This document shows, one piece after another, positions 7,405 to 15,614 of a stretch of 64,000 nt of DNA. The DNA is from Bacteroidia bacterium (lineage in GTDB: Bacteria; Bacteroidota; Ignavibacteria; UBA10030). The position numbers and the translations under genes are program-made. Within the stretch, counting starts at the first letter, position 1. Each line of letters opens with the position of its first letter. Under the pieces are notes generated by a model. The model had not been told where the DNA came from. It did not search any database and saw only the letters and a program-made list of their open reading frames with translations. The stretch lies in the NCBI GenBank assembly GCA_022180565.1, contig BQML01000008.1:62001-126000 (forward strand), written 5' to 3'.

Positions 7405-8097
7405 ATGCCGCAGCAATCCAAGTTCTGGTATCTGAAGCACTTTAACATCTTCGAGGGGATGGATGAGGCCGCAATGGAGCGGATCAGTCAGATGTCGTCG
7501 CTAACAATGGTCAAGCCAGACCAGCCCATCTATTTTCCCGACGAGCCGGCAAAGACCATCTTTTTCTTGAAAGAGGGGCATGTCAAGATCTCGCGGTTGA
7601 CAGCCGGCGGCAAGGAAGTGATTCTCGATGTCATCGGTCCGGGAGAGATATTCGGTGAGGTTTCCTTCAGCCGTGAAAAGGAATCGACGGGAGAGCTTGC
7701 ACAGGCGCTCGACGATGTGATCATCTGTACGATCAAGAAATCCGATTTCGAACAGCTTCTAACGATGCATCCGGAACTCAATCTGCAAGTCACGAAGCGC
7801 ATCGGACTCCGTTTGAAGAAGTTCGAGGAGCGCGTCACCGATATGGTTTTCAAGGATGTCCGACAACGCATCGCCGCATTTCTCGTCCGTTACGCCGAAG
7901 AATTCGGCAGCATCAAGCGCGGCATCGTTACGATTACGATGCACCTCTCCCACCAGGAAATAGCCCTGCTCGTTGGGGCTGCACGCCAGACCGTCACCAC
8001 CACGCTCAACGAATTCCGCTCCGAAGGCCTGATTGATTTCTCCCGCCAGGGCTTCGTCATCCACAATCTCGACCGGCTCAAGAAAATCTCCCGGTAG
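7405..8097 (+). CDS. CRP/FNR-family transcription factor
   Basis: 230 residues: a cyclic-nucleotide-binding beta roll (about 15-120, with PGEIFGEVSF in the phosphate-binding cassette region), a dimer helix and a C-terminal winged helix with the HTH in SHQEIALLVGAARQTVTTTLNEF (about 180-202). It lacks the N-terminal cysteine cluster of FNR, so an Fe-S oxygen sensor is unlikely. The cassette lacks the Arg-Ser/Thr pair that CRP uses for cAMP, as far as I can see, so the effector is open. It sits in the metal/redox island and could control the small redox genes that follow on the same strand. Confidence 0.9.
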   Translation: MPQQSKFWYLKHFNIFEGMDEAAMERISQMSSLTMVKPDQPIYFPDEPAKTIFFLKEGHVKISRLTAGGKEVILDVIGPGEIFGEVSFSREKESTGELAQALDDVIICTIKKSDFEQLLTMHPELNLQVTKRIGLRLKKFEERVTDMVFKDVRQRIAAFLVRYAEEFGSIKRGIVTITMHLSHQEIALLVGAARQTVTTTLNEFRSEGLIDFSRQGFVIHNLDRLKKISR

Positions 8098-8215
8098 TTT
8101 CCGCTTCTTTTCGCTTTCCCATCTGCGGGCACATTGTCACGCAGCGGACAGCCTGTCGTTGCGCATCCGATTATCTTACAGGCGTTCACCATGTTCAAAG
8201 TCGAATGGAGAACTT

Positions 8216-8470
8216 GTGGAAAAGATAACGGTGTACTCAACGCAATGGTGCGGCGATTGCCGGGTTGCGAAACGCTTTCTCAAGGAGAAGGGCATCGCGT
8301 TCACCGAGATCGACATCGATAAAGATGAGGCGGCTTCTCGACGGATAATCGAATGGTCGGGCGGCAGGCGCGTGATCCCCACCTTCCTCATCGAATGCAG
8401 CTCGTCGGGCCGACGCATCATTCTACACGATCCGTCGCTTTCAGACCTGGCCAAGGTATTTTCACCATGA
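8216..8470 (+). CDS. Glutaredoxin-like small redox protein
   Basis: 84 residues in a thioredoxin/glutaredoxin fold: KITVYSTQWCGDCRVAKRFL with the active site CGDC, then the cis-proline RVIPTFL and a C-terminal helix. Start GTG at 8216 is chosen because GGAG (8207-8210) lies five bases upstream and the protein starts directly with strand one. Its stop overlaps the next ATG by the ATGA arrangement, so the two redox proteins are coupled. A role in thiol-disulfide exchange, for example re-reducing metal-stressed thiols, is inferred from the setting. Confidence 0.82.
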   Translation: MEKITVYSTQWCGDCRVAKRFLKEKGIAFTEIDIDKDEAASRRIIEWSGGRRVIPTFLIECSSSGRRIILHDPSLSDLAKVFSP

Positions 8471-8715
8471 CGAAAGGAAAGCGACTCGTAGAAGTATTTG
8501 TCGAACGAGATTGTCCTTCATGCGAAGAAGTGTTGAAACTGGTCGACACGTATCGTGATGACTCTTCGATCGACGTGCAGGTCTACGAGCGAGAAGCGCA
8601 CGCGCCGGTGTTTCGCGAACGCCGGGTGGTGATCTGTCCGGCAACGTTCGTTGATCACCGACTCGTCTTCTACGGCGCATTTACCATGAACGAATTAGCG
8701 CGGTATCTGCTATAA
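8467..8715 (+). CDS. Thioredoxin-fold protein with CPSC active site
   Basis: 82 residues beginning at the ATG that overlaps the preceding stop. It opens with beta strand VEVFVERDC and a CPSC dithiol (about 16-19), followed by a helix, strand VQVYEREAH and cis-proline-type CPATFVDHRLVF. It is shorter than thioredoxin and resembles minimal thioredoxin-like domains. No export signal is seen, so it is cytoplasmic. The tandem with a CGDC partner suggests the two could pass electrons to each other or to a common target. Confidence 0.8.
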   Translation: MTKGKRLVEVFVERDCPSCEEVLKLVDTYRDDSSIDVQVYEREAHAPVFRERRVVICPATFVDHRLVFYGAFTMNELARYLL

Positions 8716-8741
8716 TGTTCTCACCAACCAAGGAGGTTTTC

Positions 8742-9191
8742 ATGAACAAACTCAATATCCCCAAAGCCATCGGGGCAGGGATTGCAGGAACGATCGTTAT
8801 GACCATCATGACGATGGTTGCGCCGATGATGGGCATGCCGGAGATGAACATCCCCGCGATGCTCGCCGACTTCATGGGATTTCCCGTCGTCGTGGGCTGG
8901 ATCGCTCATTTCATGATCGGCACGGTGCTCGCACTTATCTATGTGTATGCATTCATCGGAAAGCTTCCGGGCGCACCTTGGCTCCAAGGAGCGCTCTACG
9001 GACTCTTTCCTTGGTTCCTCGCCCAGATCATGGTCAATCCGATGATGGGTGCAGGAGTCTTTGCCGTCAACACCCCGGCACCAATGATGATGGTGATGGG
9101 GAGTCTGATCGGACACCTTGTCTACGGTACCGTCGTCGGCCTTGTCTACGGCGGCAACGCTCGACAACCAATCCCCGTTTCACAACACTAG
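8742..9191 (+). CDS. Small four-helix membrane protein, methionine-rich
   Basis: 149 residues, chosen to start at the ATG behind AAGGAGG (about 8731-8737); an upstream ATG in the same frame lacks this site. Four hydrophobic segments are seen. The first and third loops are strikingly methionine-rich (MTIMTMVAPMMGMPEMNIPAM and related runs). It resembles DUF6789-type inner-membrane proteins of unknown role. Methionine clusters suggest soft-metal contact but that is only a composition argument. Confidence 0.65.
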   Translation: MNKLNIPKAIGAGIAGTIVMTIMTMVAPMMGMPEMNIPAMLADFMGFPVVVGWIAHFMIGTVLALIYVYAFIGKLPGAPWLQGALYGLFPWFLAQIMVNPMMGAGVFAVNTPAPMMMVMGSLIGHLVYGTVVGLVYGGNARQPIPVSQH

Positions 9192-9219
9192 CATTCACAA
9201 CTCATTAAGGAAAATCACG

Positions 9220-9603
9220 ATGAAAGGAATAAATCTTTTTTCCGCAGTACTCCTCTCCCTGCTCTTGTTTGTCGGTATTGTTTCGGCACAAGACAAGAAA
9301 GAGATGAAAGAGATTTCCGTGACGGGCGAGATTATTGACACGAAATGCTATCTCACGGGGATGATGGGCGGACGCGGGCCGGAACATGAGGACTGTGCAA
9401 TCGCGTGCATAAAAGGTGGACTGCCGCCGGGAATCGTTGAAGACAAAACAGGAACCGTCTACATTCTTGCGCCCGAAAAGGGAACAAAAGGTGGAAACGA
9501 GGCGCTCGTGCAGTACGCTGCGAAAATCGTGACGGTCAAAGGAAAAGTCATAGAAAAGGGCGGATCAAAACTGCTGCTTTACTCGGCAATTACAGCTAAA
9601 TAA
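9220..9603 (+). CDS. Periplasmic protein with three conserved cysteines
   Basis: 127 residues with a clear signal peptide (MKGINLFSAVLLSLLLFVGIVSA then Q, cleavage about residue 23). The mature part has IDTKCYLTGMMG, then GPEHEDCAIACIKGGLPPGIV, and a beta-rich C-terminus (TVYILAP, KIVTVKGKVIEKGG) that looks like a small OB-type barrel. I have seen similar small secreted proteins in Acidobacteria and Chlorobi but know no function. It is last in the plus-strand island and is followed by a terminator. Confidence 0.7.
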   Translation: MKGINLFSAVLLSLLLFVGIVSAQDKKEMKEISVTGEIIDTKCYLTGMMGGRGPEHEDCAIACIKGGLPPGIVEDKTGTVYILAPEKGTKGGNEALVQYAAKIVTVKGKVIEKGGSKLLLYSAITAK

Positions 9604-9626
9604 TTGCTGCCCCTCCGCATAGTAAC

Positions 9627-9653
9627 AGAAGCCCGGGATTCTCTCGGGCTTCT
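9627..9653 (+). terminator. Rho-independent-type terminator
   Basis: AGAAGCCCG (9627-9635) pairs with CGGGCTTCT (9645-9653) around a 9-base loop and runs into TCTTC. It closes the plus-strand metal/redox island 24 bases after the last stop. Confidence 0.75.
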
Positions 9654-9699
9654 TCATGTCAAGCATATCCTTGTGGCAAGGGAAATCCCAGGCTCTGCG

Positions 9700-9921
9700 T
9701 TAGGTAGTCCAAGGTTGGCCCCCGTGAGTAATCCGTTGCCAGACACCCCCGCCTGATACTGCGACTCGTGGGGCAATCATGCAGTTGCTCCACAAACTCA
9801 ATGCCGACATACGGGCGTCATCGTCACTCGTAATCCGGAAACCATTTACGACGTTGACCGCTGCATCCATTTGAAGGAGGGGAAACTTTTTATGGAAAGG
9901 ATCGGCGGGGCACTCTGGTGA
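9700..9921 (+). pseudogene. Decayed C-terminus of an ABC-transporter ATPase (LolD/MacB type)
   Basis: Read across frame changes, the DNA still spells ABC-ATPase landmarks: remains of the QQR-LA helix at about 9709-9720, SNPLxxD-P (compressed Walker B) to about 9750, D-TATRGAIMQLLHKLNAD (about 9758-9807), and in another frame GVIVTRNPETIYDVDRCIHLKEGKL ending at TGA 9919-9921. Deletions and at least two frameshifts separate the pieces, and no intact ATPase or partner permease is beside it. It is a relic, perhaps of a metal or macrolide exporter once attached to the island. The remaining bases up to 10107 hold nothing I recognise. Confidence 0.6.
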
Positions 9922-10107
9922 AACGGCATCCGCAGAGTTGGAGAAGGAGCGATTGTCGTGTTTAGCGTCGACTCCGGTCTAAAGTGACCGATAAGTGTGA
10001 ACCTGCCGGCATCCCTGCCGCTATCAAATCAACTCGCTACGGCGGAGGTAAGAGCAGACTCATCAAGATGCCGGGAACGAAGGGCCGTTGCCTTCCACCG
10101 CGGAACA

Positions 10108-11136
10108 TTATTCGCACGCCGACCACAGATCCGGACGGCTGGTTTGCATGACCACGGGGAGGTTGACCGAGATGGTGTCAACAACGTACCCTCCAAACAC
10201 CCCCAATCCCCCGGGGAGAGGAGAATAGTCGGGCTGATCGATGCGGATCGAAAACCGGTCCTGAAACGCTCTCGCGCTCGTAAAGTACTTGTACCACTCG
10301 TCATTAAACTGTACAACCGTAAACTTTGCGCGAAGGAATCGGTTGTTGTAGGACCGTTCATTGACAAGCTCGACGCACCGGCGATAGGAAAAATGAGGAT
10401 AGTCGTACCTTACGAGTTTCCCTGATGATCCTCCCGTTGAGGCTGCAGTCCGAAACTGAAAATCATACACTTCCTGGAAACAGCTCACGACAACCAGCCG
10501 GTCCGGGACTTCGATGCTTTTCTGGACGACACCCGACGGCGTCACGTCCTCATACTCGATCCGGAAGCGTACGAGAAAGGCCGATGCACCGGGGGAGATG
10601 ACAAACGAAACCACCGGATTCAAAATGCCCGTCCATGGATTGCGAATCACCACGTTCTGGGCGTAATCCGTGCTGAGGGTCGATTGTGGCGGAACCCGTG
10701 TTGTCGCCGTGAGGGTCCCTGCCGAAGGCGACGTCACCGTGAGCGTATACGAGGCGCCTGGAACGGGTTTGAAGCCCCGGGCAACGTACACAAATACGGA
10801 ATCACCAAATTCCGAAGGTCCCGGGCGGGGAAGGACCGTATCCGAAAACACGACGGTCTGCAAACCATCCGAGATCTCCACCACGGCATCCCTGACCGCA
10901 AGGTCTGCCTTCGAGGAATCGTCGGGAGATCGGTAGGACCGCACGACTCTCACATATTGCGTGTCGCTCTCGGCGCTCAGAATCGAATAGATCGCCATCC
11001 GCGGCACGAATTCTCCGAATGGATCCACAGAATCGTCGCACGAAAGGAGAAGGACCATCATCAAAGACAAGACGATCGCCTGGCTCAGACGGAAGATGAA
11101 CGAAGAAGGTGGGCCAAAAGGTCTTGGAATTCTCAC
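10108..11136 (-). CDS. DUF4249-family outer-membrane lipoprotein
   Basis: 342 residues with a lipobox at the end of the leader (VLLLSCDDS, Cys33), then a mostly beta chain typical of DUF4249. Such proteins are usually coded next to TonB-dependent receptors in Bacteroidota and are thought to sit at the cell surface. Its start overlaps the end of the receptor gene by four bases, so they are one operon. The substrate of the pair is unknown. Confidence 0.85.
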   Translation of the reverse strand: MRIPRPFGPPSSFIFRLSQAIVLSLMMVLLLSCDDSVDPFGEFVPRMAIYSILSAESDTQYVRVVRSYRSPDDSSKADLAVRDAVVEISDGLQTVVFSDTVLPRPGPSEFGDSVFVYVARGFKPVPGASYTLTVTSPSAGTLTATTRVPPQSTLSTDYAQNVVIRNPWTGILNPVVSFVISPGASAFLVRFRIEYEDVTPSGVVQKSIEVPDRLVVVSCFQEVYDFQFRTAASTGGSSGKLVRYDYPHFSYRRCVELVNERSYNNRFLRAKFTVVQFNDEWYKYFTSARAFQDRFSIRIDQPDYSPLPGGLGVFGGYVVDTISVNLPVVMQTSRPDLWSACE

Positions 11137-13361
11137 GGGCGGAACTCCAGAGAAAATGCCGCCGTCGGGAAGAATCTGAGCATGTTCGTTCTTCGACCCG
11201 TCGTCCTGTCGAAATAGAAAATGTTTTTTCGATCGTACACGTTCGTGACACCGGCCCCAACGGTGGCTTCCAACCCCGGCAATCGGATCAGCGTGTAATT
11301 GAAGTTCACATCCAGCCGATGGTATGTCGGCAAACGTGCTCCGTTCTTGAGACCGTAGATCGGAATCGCTTGACCCGTTTCATCGACGTACGAGTTCGGA
11401 TATCCTTCGCCGAGATTGAGCTTTTCATAGAACCCCACGAGGCGCGTAAACGGAAGGCCCGACCCGAATTCCCACCGCAGGGAAATATCGAGTCCCGTCA
11501 ACGGATGCAGAACCTGGAGAAGATTCACCGTGTGGCGTCTGTCGTACCGGGGCGGATACTCAAAACCGGGCTGTTTCAGAACTACTCTGGCCAGCGTGTA
11601 CGACGCAAAGAAATCCATGAGGGGAACCGAATACCGAAGCAAGATCTCGCCTCCGTACGAGGAGCCTTCGGCATTGATGTAGTCGGGCTCTTTGACCTCG
11701 ATTTTGTCCCGATTATAGGCGACGAGCGAGGGATATTGTTTATAGAATGTCTGGAGTGTTACGGAGAGCGAGGTTGTCACCGGCCCTTCCACTCCGAGCA
11801 CATAATGGTTTGAGGTCTGCGGCTTGAGGGACGTAGGGATCACGATCCACGGGGTGAAGATGGGCAGAACGTCATCCTCGTTGCTCACGGTGATGAGCCC
11901 CTGGCTGAAGCGTCCGTACGACGCCTTTGCCTTCCACTGTGCTGTGAGCGGAATGCTTACACTTGCCCGCGGCTCAAGGGCCGATTCAACGTCGCCCCAG
12001 CGGAAGAAGTTGCCGATCTCGGCCCGGAGTCCCAGGTCTGCATTCAAACCTTCCAGATTCATCTGGTAGCGCATCCACAGCGAAAACTGCAGAAGGGTCT
12101 CCGCCAGCCGCACCTGCGTTCCGAGTCTGTCGACGAACTGATACTCCGCTTTCGGGAAGTCAAGTTCGAATCCGAAAAAATAGATGTCCTTCGAATCGGT
12201 ATACGAGGTAATGTTCGCGCGCAGTCCGAATTCGCTGATCGTGCTTCGACCCGGCGGCGCGGAACTGAACTCCCGGACGATCCGCCGCGCTTCATAGTCG
12301 CTCAGCGACAGCGTGAGGTTCCAGAACAAACGGTCAGACATAAGGAAGTTCCCCTCCACTCCGACTGCCTTTGTCGACCAGGAGTACGCCGCATCGGAGC
12401 TTGATGAAGCGGACAATTGGTCGTCCGTCACCAAAGCCTGGATGCTGTACCGGTCCTGGGAAGAAGGATCCTTGATGGAGAGTTTTGCAAAGGCATCATA
12501 GAAGGAAAGCGGAACATCCTGTTTCAGATAGGTTTTAAAGGTACGGGAAAACAGGGACTTGCGGCCCGTGAAAATGGCCTGAACGGAATTTCCGACAGGG
12601 CCCTCAAGTTGGAGTTTAGAAGAAAGGAAATTAACGTTCAGAGTGGATGAAAACCGCGAGGCGTTTCCATCACGCGAGATCATATTGACCACGGCCGAAA
12701 GGCGCCCTCCGAAGTCCGCAGGAAACGCGCCGGTGTACACTTCCGTGGTACGCACAATGTCGGGATCGAAGGTGCTGAACAATCCGAAAGCATGAAACGG
12801 ATTGTAGATTCTCATTCCGTCCAGCAAGAACAGGTTCTGATCGCCTGCTCCCCCGCGAACGTAAAACTGCGCATTCACATCGCTTGTCGTCACAAACCCG
12901 GGAAGGATCTGAATGCTCTTGAGAATGTCGGCCTGGGGGCCGACCGGGACCTGTTTGAGCTCGGCTTTGTCGATCACGTGGACGCTGGTCTGCGTGCTCA
13001 GCAATTCGGGTTTCATGCTCTCCGTGACGACCACTTCGCTGAGGCGGACTGTCGAGGGCGGAAGGAGGAAGTTCACCGTAACGGTTTTGTCGTCCAGCAC
13101 GACGACGCGGACCGTACGTTTTTCAAAACCGACGGCAGAGGCCTGGATGTCGTATGCGCCGAGGGGAAGACTGGGGATGCGATAATAGCCGGCCGTGTTC
13201 GCGGCCGAACCCTTCGAGAGGCCGAGAATCATAATGTTGGCATACGGAATCCGTTCCCCCGTTGTGCTGTCGGAAACCGTGCCATGAATGTCTGCCTGCT
13301 GGGCAAGGGCGGTACAGAAGGCGCAGGCAAAGAAGAGGAGGAACAACAATACCCGGTTCAT
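11133..13361 (-). CDS. TonB-dependent outer-membrane receptor with CarboxypepD-like N-domain
   Basis: 742 residues: signal peptide (1-20), a carboxypeptidase-regulatory-like beta domain (about 21-100, VSDSTTGERIPYANIMI...), plug (about 115-225, with RGGAGDQNLFLLDGMRIYNPFH), then a 22-strand type barrel ending in aromatic LEFRP. It imports a ligand across the outer membrane using TonB-ExbBD energy, none of which is in the window. Compared with SusC proteins it is short, and the partner is DUF4249 instead of SusD, which fits small-ligand or siderophore-like uptake better than polysaccharide (inference). Confidence 0.92.
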   Translation of the reverse strand: MNRVLLFLLFFACAFCTALAQQADIHGTVSDSTTGERIPYANIMILGLSKGSAANTAGYYRIPSLPLGAYDIQASAVGFEKRTVRVVVLDDKTVTVNFLLPPSTVRLSEVVVTESMKPELLSTQTSVHVIDKAELKQVPVGPQADILKSIQILPGFVTTSDVNAQFYVRGGAGDQNLFLLDGMRIYNPFHAFGLFSTFDPDIVRTTEVYTGAFPADFGGRLSAVVNMISRDGNASRFSSTLNVNFLSSKLQLEGPVGNSVQAIFTGRKSLFSRTFKTYLKQDVPLSFYDAFAKLSIKDPSSQDRYSIQALVTDDQLSASSSSDAAYSWSTKAVGVEGNFLMSDRLFWNLTLSLSDYEARRIVREFSSAPPGRSTISEFGLRANITSYTDSKDIYFFGFELDFPKAEYQFVDRLGTQVRLAETLLQFSLWMRYQMNLEGLNADLGLRAEIGNFFRWGDVESALEPRASVSIPLTAQWKAKASYGRFSQGLITVSNEDDVLPIFTPWIVIPTSLKPQTSNHYVLGVEGPVTTSLSVTLQTFYKQYPSLVAYNRDKIEVKEPDYINAEGSSYGGEILLRYSVPLMDFFASYTLARVVLKQPGFEYPPRYDRRHTVNLLQVLHPLTGLDISLRWEFGSGLPFTRLVGFYEKLNLGEGYPNSYVDETGQAIPIYGLKNGARLPTYHRLDVNFNYTLIRLPGLEATVGAGVTNVYDRKNIFYFDRTTGRRTNMLRFFPTAAFSLEFRP

Positions 13362-13464
13362 GGGGTATTCACAATCTCAAAAAAAAACCCGGAAGTCAAC
13401 TGCGGAGTGGACCGGACGATCCCTTTCGTCACGAAATACCGCCCGTTGGTCACAACAAAGTGAG

Positions 13465-14406
13465 CTAATCCGTAACGCGCTCCAACTTTGTTATCCTCCC
13501 CCCTACAATCCATTCCACGACATACAGATTGCCTTCGCCATCGGCGGCAATGGAGTGAGGGCTATTGAACTTTCCGTCGGCCAGCAGGCGCGGCGGATGA
13601 TTCGGCCATCCCGGAATGGAACAGGTCGCCTCGTTCCCACCGAGATAGCACACAACCCGGTTATTCCGATCAAGGACGGTCACCCTGGCCTGGAGTTCGG
13701 GAACGATGAGCTCCGAGCCGACGATGATCGCCATGCAGGGGGAAGAAAGCCCGTGCCGGAAACTTCCGCGGAAGACCCCGCTCCCGTCATACACTTGAAA
13801 CTGTTTGTTTCCCCGATCCGCGATCGTCAGCTCCGGTTTTCCCCTTCGATAATCAAACATGATCCCGTGCGGACAATTGAATGCTCCTGCTGTCCCCTCT
13901 TCCCCGCTCAGACTCACCTTGTACTCTCCCCTCTTGTCATAACAATGGACCAGGTTCATCCCATATCCGTCCGCCACCCACACGTCCCCATTTCCTCCGA
14001 ACCGCTCCTCATTGACGGCCACCCATGTGGGAGAGTATCTCCCCCCCTTGTATGCCCGGTGATTCGGCGGATCCAGCTTAAGCACCGTCGTTCCGTCAAG
14101 TGTCGTTTTGACGACCTCTGCGGTATCCTGGTCTGTGAGCCAGAGGTACTCCACATCGTTCTCGCGGACGAGCGTCATTCCATGCGCTCCCGGAAAGCGT
14201 TCACCCCACGCATCCAGGATCGCACCATGGGAATCGAACACAAGCACGGCGGGGCTTGCCTGATGGAACACCAGCACATTCCCCGAGGCCGCCACGACAA
14301 CACCGTGGGTTCGCCCGTTTTGTTGAGAACTCGGGGTGTCCGGAATGACGGCCCATCGGTTGATCCAGCGGTAGCGGTGACGGCCTTCTCCAATGATCAC
14401 ACTCAT
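13465..14406 (-). CDS. NHL-repeat beta-propeller protein
   Basis: 313 residues with repeated NHL-like blades: RTHGVVVAASGNVLVFH, GAHGMTLVRENDVEYLWLTD, SPTWVAVNEERFGGNGDVWVADG, CPHGIMFDYRRGKPELTIAD and NSPHSIAADGEGNLYVVEW, enough for about six blades. No signal peptide, so cytoplasmic. The start overlaps the cupin gene's stop by four bases, making it the last gene of the methyltransferase operon. NHL propellers serve as scaffolds or as lactonase-like or lyase enzymes; no catalytic set could be assigned. It might act on the same sugar-like substrate as its neighbours. Confidence 0.82.
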   Translation of the reverse strand: MSVIIGEGRHRYRWINRWAVIPDTPSSQQNGRTHGVVVAASGNVLVFHQASPAVLVFDSHGAILDAWGERFPGAHGMTLVRENDVEYLWLTDQDTAEVVKTTLDGTTVLKLDPPNHRAYKGGRYSPTWVAVNEERFGGNGDVWVADGYGMNLVHCYDKRGEYKVSLSGEEGTAGAFNCPHGIMFDYRRGKPELTIADRGNKQFQVYDGSGVFRGSFRHGLSSPCMAIIVGSELIVPELQARVTVLDRNNRVVCYLGGNEATCSIPGWPNHPPRLLADGKFNSPHSIAADGEGNLYVVEWIVGGRITKLERVTD

Positions 14407-15614
14407 ACAACTCTCCCGTAAGGTTTCAGCATCGGGACGTCGGGACAGACATCCGGCCCGAAGAATTTCAGAATCACCAGATCCTCGTTGCCGGTGTTCC
14501 TCACCGTAAGCTCCTCGACGGCCTTCGCGTGCGACACCAGAAGCTCGTCCTTTCCCGCCTCGCCGGCTTGCACTTCATGTCCGTCAAACGATCCGCGTCC
14601 GCGCCACACGAACAGGCTGTACACTCCGGGATCACGGGTGGTCATGGTCTTTCCCGGTTTCACTACAAGTCGTTTACCGCTGAACTTCGTCGTGTTATAG
14701 AAAATCCACTCTTCTTCTCCGTCTGACGAACGCCGGATAGTGACCGGCGGCGTATGGTGGTTCTCATAGAAGTAGGGGTCGCCGTTTGCCTCCCAGTCGA
14801 TCATCTCCAGAAGTGCGCGTTCACCGAGCCGTGCACGGTCTTCGGGGCGAACATCTTTGAAGAGCAATTCCTTGTCGAGGATCCTTCCCGCCACGCGTGC
14901 CTGAAACATTGCAAAGACGTCCGAATCCTCCTGCAGTTCCACCGTGAGCGCCGAACCGGGTGCGTGCAGTATTCCGGCCGGAACGTGCCAGCCGTCCCCG
15001 GGGACGAGTCTGTATGCCCTCGATTCCCGCAGAATGAGATCGCTGTTCCAATCCTGAAGGTACGAAAGAAGCACGTCATATCGTCTCTGCTCGACGATCG
15101 ATGGATGCAGGCCGAAGTAGGTTTCCGGCTCATGACCCAGTGAAACACCTTCGGGAAAGTAGTAAGCTTCCTCTTTCGGATTTCGCCCCACCAGGTCCGC
15201 GTGCTTCTTCATTTGGTGCAGATGGTATGGGATTCTGAATTCATAGTCAAACAGTTTGGCAAGACGGTCCAGTCCCCGCGGATGCGTTGCCGCATAACGG
15301 CTTCCCATCACAAGGTCCGGCGCCGCGGCCACGGCATCCTTGAGCGTCAGGCGCGTGTCCCCCGCCAGGGCGATGAAGCTCAGCCCCTCGCCGGGAACCT
15401 TGATCCGGTTGTCGGCTTCTGTCGTAGACGCAAGCCAGCGTTCCCCAATCCCTCCCCGGCTTCCGAGATCGTAGAGCTCCTCCGGACAACCAAGCCGTCT
15501 CCCCGGTGGGAGGAAATCCCGCGCCACCCATGCCGGCTCAAGGGGCAGAATGCCGTTGTGATCCGCGAGAATCTTGTCGACAAACGCTTTCAGGTCTTTC
15601 GTTTCAGACGTCAT
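14403..15614 (-). CDS. ManA-like cupin (mannose-6-phosphate isomerase homologue)
   Basis: About 403 residues. The central part reads like a type I phosphomannose isomerase cupin: HLHQMKKHADLVGRNPKEEAYYF, HEPETYFGLHP, and GDGWHVPAGILHAPGSALTVELQE, where the metal-binding His and Glu set would be expected; a second cupin half follows (YSLFVWRGRGSFDGHEV). It could isomerise an aldose/ketose or bind a sugar-like ligand. I prefer the ATG giving MTSETKDLK, 21 bases inside the longest frame; it overlaps the MtaB-like stop by 11 bases. Coupling to methyltransferases is unusual for this family. Confidence 0.78.
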   Translation of the reverse strand: MTSETKDLKAFVDKILADHNGILPLEPAWVARDFLPPGRRLGCPEELYDLGSRGGIGERWLASTTEADNRIKVPGEGLSFIALAGDTRLTLKDAVAAAPDLVMGSRYAATHPRGLDRLAKLFDYEFRIPYHLHQMKKHADLVGRNPKEEAYYFPEGVSLGHEPETYFGLHPSIVEQRRYDVLLSYLQDWNSDLILRESRAYRLVPGDGWHVPAGILHAPGSALTVELQEDSDVFAMFQARVAGRILDKELLFKDVRPEDRARLGERALLEMIDWEANGDPYFYENHHTPPVTIRRSSDGEEEWIFYNTTKFSGKRLVVKPGKTMTTRDPGVYSLFVWRGRGSFDGHEVQAGEAGKDELLVSHAKAVEELTVRNTGNEDLVILKFFGPDVCPDVPMLKPYGRVV

